Source of the DNA: Plasmodium relictum
Taxonomy: Eukaryota > Apicomplexa > Aconoidasida > Haemosporida > Plasmodiidae
DNA length: 64,000 nucleotides
Direction: 5' to 3'
Assembly (NCBI RefSeq): GCF_900005765.1
Contig: NC_041684.1
Location: 248,001 to 312,000 of the forward strand
Part shown: in pieces, positions 35,273-48,100 of the stretch
How positions within the stretch are numbered: position 1 is the first letter of the stretch
Layout: every line of letters starts with the position of its first letter
Translations under genes and position numbers: made by a program
Notes under the pieces: generated by a model
Databases searched by the model: none
Told to the model about the DNA's origin: nothing
Seen by the model: the letters and a program-made list of their open reading frames with translations, nothing else

Positions 35273-37831
35273 ATGTTTTCTATAAAAAGATTAATTCTTT
35301 TTATGTTAGTGTTTTTTTCTTTTGTAAAAATAAAAAGGTTTATTAGTAAAATTTATAATATACATATATATGCGGAATCAAAAAAATGTGTAGGAAATAA
35401 TGCCTTTCTTTTTTTATTGAATCTAGGAAAAAATAATAATTTTGAAAATAAAATGAACTATGTTATAAATAAAGAAACAAGGAAAAAAAGTAATTTTATA
35501 CGTTCATTGATAAATAATGAAAAAAATTATGCAATGAATAGTAAAACAAATGCACAGGATGAAAAAAAGTATAATTTAATAAAAAATTTAAAAAAGTATT
35601 GTGAATGTACTAAAAAATTTAGGAGATTGCCAACAAGAGAAGTTGCAATTGGAAATATAAAAATTGGTGGTAATAATAAAATAGCAATTCAAACTATGAC
35701 AAGTTGTGACACTAGAAATATAGAAGAATGCGTTTATCAAATTAAGAAATGTAGAGATTTGGGGGCCGATATTGTAAGACTAACAGTTCAAGGTGTTCAA
35801 GAAGCAGAAGCAAGTTATTATATTAAAGAAAAATTATTGTCTGAAAATGTGACTATTCCTTTAGTAGCAGATATCCATTTTAACCCTAAAATTGCCTTAA
35901 TGGCGGCAGATGTATTTGAAAAAATTAGGGTTAATCCTGGAAATTATGTAGATGGAAGAAAAAAATGGATAAATAAAGTTTATAAAACAAAAGAAGAATT
36001 TGATGAGGGAAAATTATTCATAAAAGAAAAATTTGTACCGTTAATTGAAAAATGCAAAAGATTAAATAGAGCAATACGTATAGGCACCAACCACGGTTCT
36101 TTATCAGCTCGAATGCTTTCCTATTATGGTGATACCCCTTTAGGAATGGTTGAATCTGCCTTTGAATTCTCAGATTTGTGTATAGAGAATAATTTTTATA
36201 ATATAGTCTTTTCTATGAAAGCGTCTAATGCTTACGTTATGATACATTCATATAGATTGTTGGCGTCTAAACAATATGAAAGAAATATGTTTTTCCCCAT
36301 ACATTTAGGAGTGACAGAGGCTGGATTTGGAGATAATGGAAGAATAAAGTCTTATTTAGGAATAGGATCATTATTATATGATGGAATAGGAGATACTATT
36401 AGAATATCATTAACAGAAGATCCATGGGAAGAATTAATTCCTTGTACAAAATTAATTGAGAATTTTAGAAAAAGAATATTTTACACTGAGAAGATAGATG
36501 ATTATATAAGCATAAATGAAAAAAATAATAATATATCAATTGACGGTTATAATATCCCCCCAAAAAATGTAGATATAAACAATCTTAGTAATAATATAAT
36601 TAGTAAGAGTCAAAATCATAAGGATGAAAAGAAAGGAATGGGAAATGAAGAAAATAGTTATGATAAAAAAATTCAAACTGATAAATCTAACATGAAGAGT
36701 TTCTTAAATTTTGAAGAAAATTTCAGAAATTTTAATAATATAGTAAAAAGAACCGTGGATAAAAATGGTAATGTATTGCATGAAGACTGCACTATTGGTA
36801 ATGTAGTTACAGTAAAAGAGTTAGAAGATTCCCTACAAATATTCAAAGACTTAAATATAGAAATAGATCAAAATGGAAAATTAAAAAGGGGAGCTAAGAC
36901 TAGTGACATAATTATTGTAAATAAATTTGAAACTGTAACGGATTTAGCCAAAAAAACAATTGAAAAATTAATGGAAGTAGGATTACATGTGTTGATAGAA
37001 CATCAGCAAAAAAACATTGATATTATTCAAAAATTAAAAGGTAATAATATATTGTTGTATACTGACATAGAAACTATGATGAATATTTTGGAAAAAAATA
37101 AAAAGATTGAAATAAATAATATAAAAGGATACTCTCTAATTTTGAATGGAAAAGAAGATATTGAAATGGTAGAAAAAATTAAAAAACTAAATCCATTTCC
37201 TTTATTTATTCTCTTAAAATCGGATAGCATATATGAGCATGTATTAATTACAAGAAGACTAAATGAACTACTGCATTCTTTAAATATAAAAATACCATTT
37301 ATACATTATGTTGATATTAATTCTACTAATTATGATGATATATTAGTTAATGCAACATTATATGCGGGAAGTTGCTTAATCGATCTAATGGGAGATGGAC
37401 TAATTATTAATGTAACTAATAGTGACTTTAAACAAAAAGAAGACAAAAATAAAAACTTAAGTCGTGTTGCTTTAAACTCCTTTTTAACATTAAATATTTT
37501 ACAAGACACTCGTATTCGCTTATTTAAAACAGATTATATAGCATGTCCATCCTGTGGAAGAACATTATTTAATATACAAGAGACAACTAAAAAAATTATG
37601 AAACTAACAGGGCACTTAAAAGGGGTCAAAATTGCAGTTATGGGTTGCATTGTAAATGGAATAGGGGAAATGGCAGATGCACATTTTGGCTATGTTGGAA
37701 GTGCACCTAAAAAAATTGATTTGTATTATGGCAAAGAATTAGTAGAAAGAAATATACCTGAAGAAGAAGCCTGTGATAAATTAATAGAACTAATTAAAAA
37801 GCATAATAAGTGGCAAGATCCGCCAAATTGA
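35273..37831 (+). CDS. IspG: IspG (GcpE), HMBPP synthase, apicoplast-targeted
   Basis: A single exon of 852 residues. IspG reduces MEcPP to HMBPP in the MEP isoprenoid pathway of the apicoplast. The start MFSIKRLILFMLVFFSF is a signal peptide, followed by a basic, Asn/Lys-rich transit peptide to about residue 110, the bipartite leader of apicoplast proteins. The TIM-barrel domain runs about 119-400 (PTREVAIGNIKIGG, LGADIVRLTVQG). A low-complexity linker (about 405-480) and the extra middle domain typical of plant/apicomplexan IspG (about 490-720) follow. The C-terminal Fe-S domain has Cys758, Cys761, Cys792 and Glu799 (ACPSCGRT; GCIVNGIGEM). Their spacing of 3, 31 and 7 mirrors E. coli Cys270, Cys273, Cys305, Glu312, ligands of the 4Fe-4S cluster. 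Ferredoxin is the expected electron donor. Confidence 0.97.
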   Translation: MFSIKRLILFMLVFFSFVKIKRFISKIYNIHIYAESKKCVGNNAFLFLLNLGKNNNFENKMNYVINKETRKKSNFIRSLINNEKNYAMNSKTNAQDEKKYNLIKNLKKYCECTKKFRRLPTREVAIGNIKIGGNNKIAIQTMTSCDTRNIEECVYQIKKCRDLGADIVRLTVQGVQEAEASYYIKEKLLSENVTIPLVADIHFNPKIALMAADVFEKIRVNPGNYVDGRKKWINKVYKTKEEFDEGKLFIKEKFVPLIEKCKRLNRAIRIGTNHGSLSARMLSYYGDTPLGMVESAFEFSDLCIENNFYNIVFSMKASNAYVMIHSYRLLASKQYERNMFFPIHLGVTEAGFGDNGRIKSYLGIGSLLYDGIGDTIRISLTEDPWEELIPCTKLIENFRKRIFYTEKIDDYISINEKNNNISIDGYNIPPKNVDINNLSNNIISKSQNHKDEKKGMGNEENSYDKKIQTDKSNMKSFLNFEENFRNFNNIVKRTVDKNGNVLHEDCTIGNVVTVKELEDSLQIFKDLNIEIDQNGKLKRGAKTSDIIIVNKFETVTDLAKKTIEKLMEVGLHVLIEHQQKNIDIIQKLKGNNILLYTDIETMMNILEKNKKIEINNIKGYSLILNGKEDIEMVEKIKKLNPFPLFILLKSDSIYEHVLITRRLNELLHSLNIKIPFIHYVDINSTNYDDILVNATLYAGSCLIDLMGDGLIINVTNSDFKQKEDKNKNLSRVALNSFLTLNILQDTRIRLFKTDYIACPSCGRTLFNIQETTKKIMKLTGHLKGVKIAVMGCIVNGIGEMADAHFGYVGSAPKKIDLYYGKELVERNIPEEEACDKLIELIKKHNKWQDPPN

Positions 37832-38158
37832 AAGAAAGAAAAAAAAAAAACTATCATATTGATTAGTAACATTAAAAGTAAATTTCTATTTTTTTTTTTA
37901 TATTTTTTTAAATTTTAATTTTTTTTTTTATATTTATTTAAATTTTAATTTTTTTTTTTTTGTTTCTGTTAAAAAATTGGAACCTAAAATTCATTATATA
38001 ATAATGAAATCTTGTTATTTTAAAAAATATTACAAGATAACAAATTATGTATATTCACTATTTCTTAGATATATCTATGAGATTTATTCATAATAAATGG
38101 ATTAAGAAAAATTAAGTTTTAAATCAAAAAAATTATTTATCCGTTCTGGTTAATACGC

Positions 38159-38189
<31 letters not shown>

Positions 38190-38293
38190 AAAGATATTAA
38201 AAAGATACAAAAAAGAAAAAATATATAGAAAAAAGAAAAATAAAAGTTTATACCAAATTAAATCAAAAAAAATAAAAATTTATATTTATGTTT
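37832..38293. other. Convergent intergenic region, IspG / CDGSH
   Basis: About 460 bp between two 3' ends, with T-runs after the IspG stop and a 28-bp poly-A tract at 38159-38186. No gene seen. Confidence 0.6.
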
Positions 38294-39050
38294 TTATGGA
38301 TGAAATAACCATGTTGTCATAATACCAAACGAAAAAAGTGCAACGTATGTAAATAGAGCAGCTTTGGGAACATTTCTATTTGCTCGAACCTTAAAATTTA
38401 AAAATAAAAAAAAATAACACATTATTCAATAATAAAAAATTCAATTATTATTTAAAAAATTAGTAAATGTTAATATATTATTAAAAAAAAAGAATTTTTT
38501 TCTTTTTTCTTATCTCTTTCTTTTAATTTACCCATAAATCAGTAAAATCGTAATGTGGTTTGTGTAAACTTTGTTTACATCCGCACAAAAGTCTATATCC
38601 ACTAGATTGAGGAATATACATCATGGGCTTAAATCCTTCATAAAAATTAGCATTAAAAAAAAGAATGATAAATATAATGATAAAATATATTTCTAAATAT
38701 TCATATATAGACAATTTAGTTTTCATTATTTTACCTGTTCCTTTATGTGATCCATCACACCAAGGCTGAATTTTACTTGTACCGCAAGTACAATACCAAT
38801 AAACCTACGTTTTCCGTTTTTTTAAAAAAATTATTAACGTTCTTTTTGTTTTAATACATTTTAAAATCAAAATAATAACTTATATATATATACTTATTCT
38901 CATACATTTTTCCTATTTATATATATATATATCAATTATTTTTTTTTTTATATTTCATTATACCTTTTTTTTTTCTACTTTAACAAGATAGGGATCAACT
39001 AAATCCGTCTTTACTACTGGATCATGAGGCCACCATTGTCCCCAACTCAT
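38294..39050 (-). CDS. CDGSH (CISD3/MiNT-like) 2Fe-2S protein with C-terminal membrane anchor, 4 exons
   Basis: Exons 39050-38964, 38804-38735, 38635-38532 and 38389-38294 give exactly 118 residues; introns are GT-AG. The second exon holds a full CDGSH signature: Cys34-T-Cys36-GTSKIQPW-Cys45-DGS-His49, which binds a 2Fe-2S cluster through three Cys and one His. KGTGFKP follows as in the family. A second motif starts correctly with Cys70-G-Cys72 and KQSLHKP but continues HYDFTD, lacking the third Cys and the His. Human CISD3 has two complete motifs, so this is the two-motif type with one decayed. The last exon adds a helix (about 98-115, ALFTYVALFSFGIMTTWLF) ending in HP, a tail-anchor arrangement. 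CDGSH proteins are redox and Fe-S transfer proteins of mitochondria or ER. Location is inferred, not seen. Confidence 0.88.
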
Positions 39051-39983
39051 TTTATTCTATTTTATTTTATTATTTTTATAGATTTATTTTAATTATTTTT
39101 AAAGATTTATTTATACTATTTATCCTATATTTTTTATTTTTATTTTTATTTTTTCAATTAAATTTTCCTTTTGCTGTATAAATTTTGTATTTTCTTTTAA
39201 TTAATCTGTACTTTTTCTCTTATGTTATTTTCATTAATATAATCTACATATTTTTTTTAATTTCCTGTTAAAAAATTAGCTCTAAGAGGAATTTTATTTT
39301 TTACAATGTTTAAAAAAAAATATATACATATGCATATACAAATATTTAAAGAAATTTTATTATTTTTTTTTTTTTAAATTTTTTCGGTATAAAATTTATG
39401 CAAAATAGTACAAAATTTAAAGAAAATTTTTATATAATGCATATCATCAGTAAAAAAAAATTATTTTTAATACTTTTAACGTTAATACTTGTTTATAAAA
39501 TCAATAAAGTTTATATATATATACAATATTTTTTTTTATTATCTAAAAAAAAAAAAATTTTCTTTCTAAATTTTATGCACATGATTGAAATCGATAAATA
39601 TATATTTACAATTTTATTTTTTTTTATTAATTGAATAAGTGTTTAATAAGTTATTATTACAAATAAAAAAATTAAAAACGGCTTAGATTTCAATTATAAA
39701 TACTTAAATTATTTAATTACAATCAATAGAATATTCTTGTTTTTTTATATTTCTTTATATTCGGAACATTTCAACATATTTTCTAATTAGTAATAGAACA
39801 TAAACATGAAAAATTAAATGTAAACAAAAAAAAAAAGAATTTTATGAAAAAAAATGTAGATTTTTCTACTTTTATTGAAATAACATGTAGCTCAAATTAA
39901 GAAAATACTTAAAAAAAAATTATATAAAAAAAAAAAAAAGAGAGAAAAAAAACCAAAAAAAGGAAAAGAAGAAAATTAAAACA
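39051..39983. other. Intergenic, CDGSH promoter side
   Basis: About 0.93 kb between two minus-strand genes. The open frame 39398-39634 on the plus strand is Phe/Lys/Ile filler with no family signature. Poly-A and poly-T runs fill the rest. Confidence 0.5.
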
Positions 39984-41225
39984 TTATTGTATTATTAATT
40001 TATAAGCGTTAAGAGAGATAAATGAAAAGCCAAAAGAAAAAATACATATAACTAACAATATTATTAATCCCCCGAAAAGAAGATTTTTATAATTATAATA
40101 TGAATTAAAGTAATTTATAGCAATATTTTTTAAATATGGATTATTTTGTATGTTTATCTTTATGTTTTCATCGCATAAGCAATTTATATCATTTATAAAA
40201 GCATAATTACCATAAAACTGAAAATCTTCACCTTTTTTTCTATTAGCATAATAGCTAATGAAAAATTTTGTAAGTCCATAAATTAAAACTAATGAACTTC
40301 CTGCTGATAATCCTGATGCAAAATCAAATAAATTAATATAATAGGATGAAAAATAAAAATATTTATAAAGAATTTTTCTCTTGATTAAATTATATAAAGG
40401 ATATGCAAACATCAATATGAAAGAAGTCACATACTTTATTACAAACATAACATAATTCTTATTTGTCGAAAATAATTTTGCACATAAAAAAAAATATTGA
40501 ATTTCTTTTTTTTTATGGTTTGATGTATTGCCACAAAAAACTAGTTTATTAGTAAATGATTCACATACAGAATTTCCTGTATTTTTATTTTTTTCATATA
40601 TATTATCACTTTCTTTAACTGAAATGGCTTCATTAAAATAAACTCTTTTTTTTTTCTCTTGTACACTCTTTTCTTGTAATGATTCTTTTTTTTTTATTTC
40701 ATTTTCATCTGAAAGATATTCAGTTAATCCTTCATCTGTATTTTTATCAATGCTACTTTCGTTATTCATTATCATATTGGCATCCTCATTAGAATCAAAT
40801 TTTATCTTTTTTTCTTTTTCCTTGGAATTGCTCAATTTATTTTCGTTTTCATTATCATTAGCATTTTCTTCTATATCATTTTCTTGGATATCTTTTTGAT
40901 TACAAGTGTTAATTAGAAATTTTGTAATTTTCTTCGTAAATTTGAATGGAACTAGCAGTAAAACAAATAAAAACCCTTGTGTAAAATGCCCTACATTAGT
41001 AATTGACCTAATAAACCTATTATTAACAGAGCTTAACTTTTTGTCCATAATTAGTTTATAAAATATTATTAAAAAAACTAAAATATGGGTCAATAATAAA
41101 ACTACTTCCCAAGTCATAAATGTATTTATGAATTTTCTATATCTTGTTTTACAAAATGCACATCGTTCACTATTTTTTTCATTTTCTTTTTTAAATAATG
41201 CTTGTTTTATTTCCAAATCTTCCAT
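39984..41225 (-). CDS. Conserved-looking multi-pass membrane protein, unrecognised
   Basis: A single exon of 413 residues starts at ATG 41225. An N-terminal CAFCKTRYRKF (C-x2-C) precedes five hydrophobic segments: about 37-60, 75-98, 255-280, 300-328 and 378-405. A hydrophilic, Glu/Asn/Lys-rich loop of about 120 residues separates segments 2 and 3. The loop after segment 4 contains GEDFQFYGNYAFINDINCLC. The motifs SITNVGHFTQGF and DFASGLSAGSS look constrained, but I recognise no family. It sits just downstream of the dynein 3' end in the same orientation, which says little in Plasmodium. Orthologues are expected in the syntenic position. Confidence 0.75.
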   Translation of the reverse strand: MEDLEIKQALFKKENEKNSERCAFCKTRYRKFINTFMTWEVVLLLTHILVFLIIFYKLIMDKKLSSVNNRFIRSITNVGHFTQGFLFVLLLVPFKFTKKITKFLINTCNQKDIQENDIEENANDNENENKLSNSKEKEKKIKFDSNEDANMIMNNESSIDKNTDEGLTEYLSDENEIKKKESLQEKSVQEKKKRVYFNEAISVKESDNIYEKNKNTGNSVCESFTNKLVFCGNTSNHKKKEIQYFFLCAKLFSTNKNYVMFVIKYVTSFILMFAYPLYNLIKRKILYKYFYFSSYYINLFDFASGLSAGSSLVLIYGLTKFFISYYANRKKGEDFQFYGNYAFINDINCLCDENIKINIQNNPYLKNIAINYFNSYYNYKNLLFGGLIILLVICIFSFGFSFISLNAYKLIIQ

Positions 41226-42132
41226 TTTAATATATTTGTTCTCTATAAATGCATATACATGTATATATAATAAAAAATTTTAAAATATACTATTAAAATT
41301 TATAATATAACTTATGGAACATTTTTTTAAAATTATACTAAAAATATAAGATCAAAAAAGATAATTCAAAGTTTACAAGAAATCATATGGAAGTGAAACA
41401 GATTTAACAAAATTTTTTCATATATACCTATTTTTATATAAATTTATAATTAAAAACAAAAAAAAATTATAGCTAGCTTGAGTAAAAATTATTTTTTTTT
41501 TTATTATTTTGAAATAAGATGAAAGTAAAAAAAATAAAAAATGGGTTTAAGAAATTATTTGAAAAGGAAAATTAAATTATATTCTTTAACAAAATACACA
41601 AATTAAAAAAAAAGAAAAGAAAAGAAAAATGTAAGGGAATAATAAGAATAAAAATTAAATGTTTTCAATTAAAAAATATGAAAAAATTAGCTTTTTTTTT
41701 TTACTCGTAATTTTTATTCAGTTCCAAAAATATAAGAAAAGTTATATGTTATATTAAATGTGTTATTTTTATATTTTATTTTATCTTTTTTTTTTGTTGC
41801 AATTTTTTTTTTATTATAATTAATACTATTTTAAAACCTTTTTTCATCTTGCTATTAAAAATATAAAAAAAAAAATGTTCGAAGCTTCTTTAGAAAATAG
41901 AGCATATATATGCAGAATAAAGACAAAATCATAAAAATATGATATATACTGATGTTTTAAAAACTTAAAATATCATAAAAAAAACAAGCTTAATTCATAT
42001 ATTAGATAATTGATGTAAAAAATGAAAACTTTATTTTGTTCCATTTTCTATAATATTTGATTATTATTTATGAAAAAAAAAGTTTGTACTATATATATAT
42101 CATATACTTAAAAAATTTTTTTTTAAATATTT
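41226..42132. other. Intergenic between dynein and the membrane protein gene
   Basis: About 0.9 kb of A/T-rich spacer carry the dynein 3' UTR and the next gene's promoter. No coding exon is seen. Confidence 0.55.
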
Positions 42133-45100
42133 TTAATCATCAGCAATATCGAGAATTAATGCAACACCTGCTAAAATCCATTTATCCGGACTTTCTTTTG
42201 TTTTTAATTTTATATTTGTTACGTAAGTATTTCCTCTCGATAATGTTTTATATACAGGGCATTCGTACACATCTGTATCTATTTTACCCATACTAATTAT
42301 TGGCTTACAATGTATAACTGGCATTAAAAAGTATTTCTGTTTTGAAGAGGAATCACATAAAGTATTTTTTTCTACATCATAATTAGCACCGTCTAAATAC
42401 AAACCATATATATAAGCTCCTTCTTTAGGATAAGAATGAATATTATTCAACGTTTTATTAGTTACTTCAATTTGCATTATAATTTTATCTAATTCACACT
42501 TTTCATTTCTAGATAATATTTGTTTAATTGCACTGAAAAAGCTATTTGGATTAAATAATAAGGAAATGTTAAAAACTTTGGGTGTTAATAAGGGATCATT
42601 AAACCAATCGGTCAAAAAGCTTATTCTTTCCTTCAAATTATTTACCCATGATGATAAATTTCTATTGCTAGAATAAGAATTATTTTTCCACAATTCTGGT
42701 AATTTATCTTTATACAAGGAGTTCATAAGAGATTCTATTTTACTAGTCATATTAATTTCCCCTTTAATTGCTAAACTTAATTCTTTTAATGAATTTTTCA
42801 TAACACTAGTTAAAGAGTTCATTAAGGTGCATTCTTGAAATAAAAAATATTGCAAAGGAGTAAGTTGATCATCTGGTATTGATTTCATTAATTCTTCTAC
42901 ATTAAAAAAAACACTATCTATTTCACTTAATATTTCAGATAAAATATTAGATGTTTTGTTCTCCATCGTTTCTCCTGTTGTTAGTTCTTCAACAAAAGTG
43001 GATGTTTCCTTAAGTTTTAATTTTAATATATTTTTTAATAATTTTATGCTTTCATTTGTTCTAAAATTCATTTCTGCATGCTGATTTAAGCCATATAAAA
43101 TAGATGATTCATATACAATTTGAGTATCTATATATTTCAAAATTTTGTCATACGAATAATTATTGGGGCTAAATAATTGTATATTTTTGGAAAATGGAAT
43201 TAACTGCATTCCTTCTAATGATTGTTCTCTCATAAAGTAATTTAAGTAAGTTTTACATACTAACATATCTTTATCATTAACTATATGACCACCATACATA
43301 ATTTCTCCGAAAATATATTTTAAATCATTCCATGGAACTTTTATAGAATTTTGGTTGTCTAAGTAATTAAATAAAACTTTTGCACTATCTCTTAAATCGC
43401 TTAAGCTAAATGGATATTTTATGTTAAATCCTTCTGCACCAAATTTTGCTCTTTCAACTATTATGGAATGAAAATAACATAACGAAAATAAAATATTTTT
43501 TGTTCTTAAATCTTTTTCTTCATAATCATCAGAAGAAAAAAAAGTAAAAGCTCTTTTTAAGTTTTCTTTAAAACCAGTTGGTGCTTCATTTGTTAATTTT
43601 ATAGACCTTTCTAATATACTAATAGGAATGTTAGTTGTTATTTCTGAAGTTAAAAAGCATCTAAAATTGGGGTGAGATCCTTCTGTAGAATATTTATCTA
43701 TTACATTTTCTAAAATTAAATTGAATTTAGCCATTAAGTGTATATTTTCTAAAACTATCCAATGGCCTTCTTTATGAGATAATTCTAGTTTTGACAAAGC
43801 TATTGATTCTTGTCCTTGTCCCAATGATACAACATGCAAATTATTATTTAAATAAAACTTATATTTTTTTCCTAATAGTTCTACATATTTTATAAAATCA
43901 GAACCAGGAGTTAAAATAAACAATATAGGTGTAGAATTCACCATAAAATTGTAAGAAGATTCTAAAGTATCAACGAAAGAATTATTTCTCTCCATAATTT
44001 CCTCACTGTTTGGTAATATATTTTTAATGTAATTTTCTAAAGTGACTGTAATTCTGTCTGGTCGTAAACATCTAATGATTAATAATTTTTTAAAAGAATA
44101 ATTATTTAATTTTTTCCATTCTAATGGTAATTTACATATTTCAGGTTGAATTTCAGAACACCATTGTTTAAATTTATGCTGAGCATCTATATGAATATTA
44201 GTTGATAAATTTTCAAATTCTTTAAACTTTGATAATAATAAAATATTTTCCCAACAATCATCACTTAGCCATTCTTTTAGAGGGTTTTCACTCACATTTT
44301 CACTTCTTGGAGGTTTTAAAAAGAAGTTGAGATAATCCATATTAAAATCTTTATCAAATATTTTTTTTTTTTCTAATAATTTAAAAACAAATATACAGTT
44401 AAATAATAATTTATCTTTTTCTAGTAGTCCTCTGTTAATCCATGAATATATAGTTTTTCTAAAAGAAATTATTAATTTATTCATATGTTCATCATAAATG
44501 TTATTCTCTTCATTATTATCTTTATTATCTTCAACACTATTGTTAAAAAATATTTTTGAATCGTAATAATTGTCCTGCCTTTCCAAAGCCAAATCATTAT
44601 TATTAAAAGCATCCGTTTTATTATTAGAATCATTGATATTATTTTTTTCATTATTAGAATTATGAACAGCTTCAATTGATTTTAGCAATAAATTAATGAA
44701 GGAATCTAATGAATACTGATACATGTAATTAATGTTATGCATAAGAATAAGAATGAAATAAACAATAGAAGCTTCATTAGCAAGAGTTCTATATAATTCT
44801 CTTGTTTTATTTATCTCACTTTCTGTTTTAATTGAATCTTCTACTTGTCTTTGTATGTTAATAGATGTATCTTTTGTAGTTTTTAAGCTATTGATTAAGG
44901 AAATATTATCAATTATAGTCGTTGAATCAACAGTAGATAGCTGATATAATATTTCATCCTCTAGATTATTTAGTATTATTTTATACTCATTTCTATTTTT
45001 AACTAAAATTTGTTTCTGTTTTTCTAATTCTGGCTTTTCTATATTTACAATAATGGCTAGTATTTGTTCTTCTAAACCTTCACATGTAACACTGAAATTT

Positions 45101-48100
45101 ATGAGAGTACATTGGCTATTGACTTCAGGCTTGAAATGAGGATTACTTAGTTTAGTTTGTAAAATTAGATTAAAAAAATTAACTTTAACTACATTTTCAT
45201 TTGAAAATGCTTTATTAATATTTTGGAAATTATGCTTTAAGTAATTTTTATTCATATCTAATTCATTGCAAAAATTATTATGGTTTTCAGAAGCATTATT
45301 TTTATTGCTAACATTATTATTAGTATTATTTTCGAAAAATGATTTAATTTTAGAAATTCTGCTTATTGCATTGGGAAAATTAAATGGCATTTCTTCATTA
45401 TCAATTTTGATGAATGTATCATTCCCTTTTTTAATAAATTCTCTGTTTAATAAACTATCAATAACATTATCAATTTCTTCGTTAATATTTTCAATTATTA
45501 AATATCCTCCTTTTAAGATAACATTCTTAACTTTTTTAATAAAATTTTCGCAATTGAATTGTAAACATGTAATATTATTACCCCCCTTTACTTTTAACCA
45601 CTTTAATCCTTGCAGTTGAGGATCAATTAACAATGGCCATCTATAACATGTACTTACAATTAATGCATTTTCAATGCTTATTTTATCTTCTGGTAATTTT
45701 TCATTTTTCCATGTTGCAATTTGTATATCTTGAACCATTATATCGATTGGAGAAGTAATATTGTTAATTAGAATATTGCTATTTTTTATATGTTCTAGCC
45801 ATAATTTTTTCCACAAATTTATTCTAAAAGAACTAGAAAATACCCCTAGATATGTAATGAAAGAGGATAATAATAAGCAATCTCCATATATAAATTTTTT
45901 ATTGGAATTGATAATAGATATTTCATCAGACCATCTAGAATATTCATCAGATAACATATTTACTAAATTTTCAGCTCTATTTAATTTGTCTTTTGATTCA
46001 TTATATATTTTAATTACATTATTTTTTTCTTCATTTACTTCATTCATTTTTCTTCTTAATTTCTCTACACTATCTGTTAACTCTTTTACTTTATTTTCTA
46101 GTTGATCTAATTTTTCTTGTGCTTTATTTTTATTATTTGTCGCTTCTTGTAATTTATCCATTAATGGTTTCACTTTTTTATATACTTCATTATATTTTAC
46201 TATGTTAACAAGCCATAATGCTAAGTAGGCACATGCAGAAGATTTTGTCTTCATCATTTCATAATTAAAAAATTTCTTTTGAATAAAAGGAGTTAATAAA
46301 TTGACTGTTTCTTCATCCATGTTTTCTGCATCAAATTTTTGTAATTTACTTAAAAACTGGGTAGGATTGTTCATGATTTTCTGAGCAAATTTCCATGAAT
46401 AGTTTTTTATTTCTTTTAGCGCAATTAATACAGCATGAGTAACATCTAAACATTCTTTGGGGGGATTTTGTAAAGATTTTAATTCTTGAATAGCTGATTT
46501 TGTTATACAATTAACTGCATCTTTTGCCTTATTCATAATAGGTAAAGCTTCACTTAATTCTTTATCTGCCTTTAATTGAATTTCAATTGCTTCTTTTGTA
46601 AATATTTCTGTTTTTTTTTTTTCTTCATTTACAATTTGTTGTTCTTTATTAGTAACTTCCGTTGCTTCCTTTACTTTATTTAATATATCATTTACTTCGA
46701 TTTTTTTTTCTTCTATGTTTGTTATTTTTATTTCTATTTCTTTTTTTAATACTTCTACATTTTCCCTAGTACTAGTTAAAGCCAATAAACCTTTATTTAA
46801 TCTTTCTACTGATTTTTCTATTTCAAAATTTTTAACGCTTAACAAATTTTTATAAAAATAAATATATTCCAAAAATGTTTTTGGAATTACATAATTATAT
46901 CTGTTCTTCTGTTTAAGATATTTTTTGTTCATTTCGTTTGTACTAGTATGAACAAATGCCATATGTTCACAAATTTTTTTTTTTAATTCATCATTAATTT
47001 CTACATCATTTAAAAATTTATTTGCAACGTTAACTAAAGCTTCATATGGCCATGGCAAAAAATAAATAAAAGAAAAATTTGACAAAAAAGAAGGAAATTT
47101 AATTAATCTATCTCTGTATAAATTACTAATTGGTGAATGAGTAATAGCTATTTTAAAATTTTTTCTTATTTTGTTTATGTAATAATTAAATACATCTTCA
47201 TTACTTTCCCCTATATTTAAATATTTTATTTGATTACGAATAGAAGAAAAAATGCCTAAATATTCATCTTTTGTAAATAAATTATTACATAAACCTGTTG
47301 ATGTTAAATCATTAATATATGGTAGAAAGGAATCTAAAATATCTTTTTCTTTAAGTAAAAGAACATGAACATTTCCTGGTTTTATTGCGCATTTTAAGTG
47401 AAATTCTTGTAAATCAGATTTAAAATTATTTACATCATATTTATTATTAGTTGATATATTTAGTAAATTTAAAGAGTTAATAAAAATACTTAATTTTAAT
47501 AAGGATTGTTTTCCAGAACCCCCAAAACCAATAAGCATTAAATGAGAAATGTTGAAATCTAAAATTCTACAAATTTTGCAAATCTGAATTATAGCATAAT
47601 CAAATAAGACTAATGGCAGTTCTACATGAGTTGTATTATACTCATTTAATTTTTCGGTTAAAACTTCTTTTAATTGATAAAATTTCTTAACATTTAAATA
47701 CATTTTATCTAGTCCATTTCTAATAGATATAAAAGATGTAAAGATATTTTTATTTAAATCATATATTAATTGTTTTTCCTTTTCTTTTGTATTATCATTA
47801 CTGTTATTGTTACTATTATTAACGTTATCATTTATACTATTATTTATATTGCCATCTATTTTATTATTTAAATTATCAATATTATCAAAATTATCATTTC
47901 CATTAACATCTTTGTTATTTTTATTTTCTTCATTGATATTATCATTATAACTTGGGGAATATATTTTATGAGTAGAATTGATATTGTCTTTTTCATTAAT
48001 AGCATCAAAAGTTTCTTTATGTTTTTCAAAATCATCTTTAAAAAATGGAAAATATTGAAGAACTTGTTTATTAAATATTTGTGTAAAAATATTTATATGA

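Noticed and set aside
38523-38726. 67-residue frame taken as a separate small membrane protein
   Set aside because: Its N-terminal hydrophobic part is intron read-through; the C-terminal part is exon 3 of the CDGSH gene.
39398-39634. 78-residue plus-strand frame upstream of the CDGSH gene
   Set aside because: It is Phe/Lys/Ile-rich, spans an A-run and has no motif; it looks like chance.
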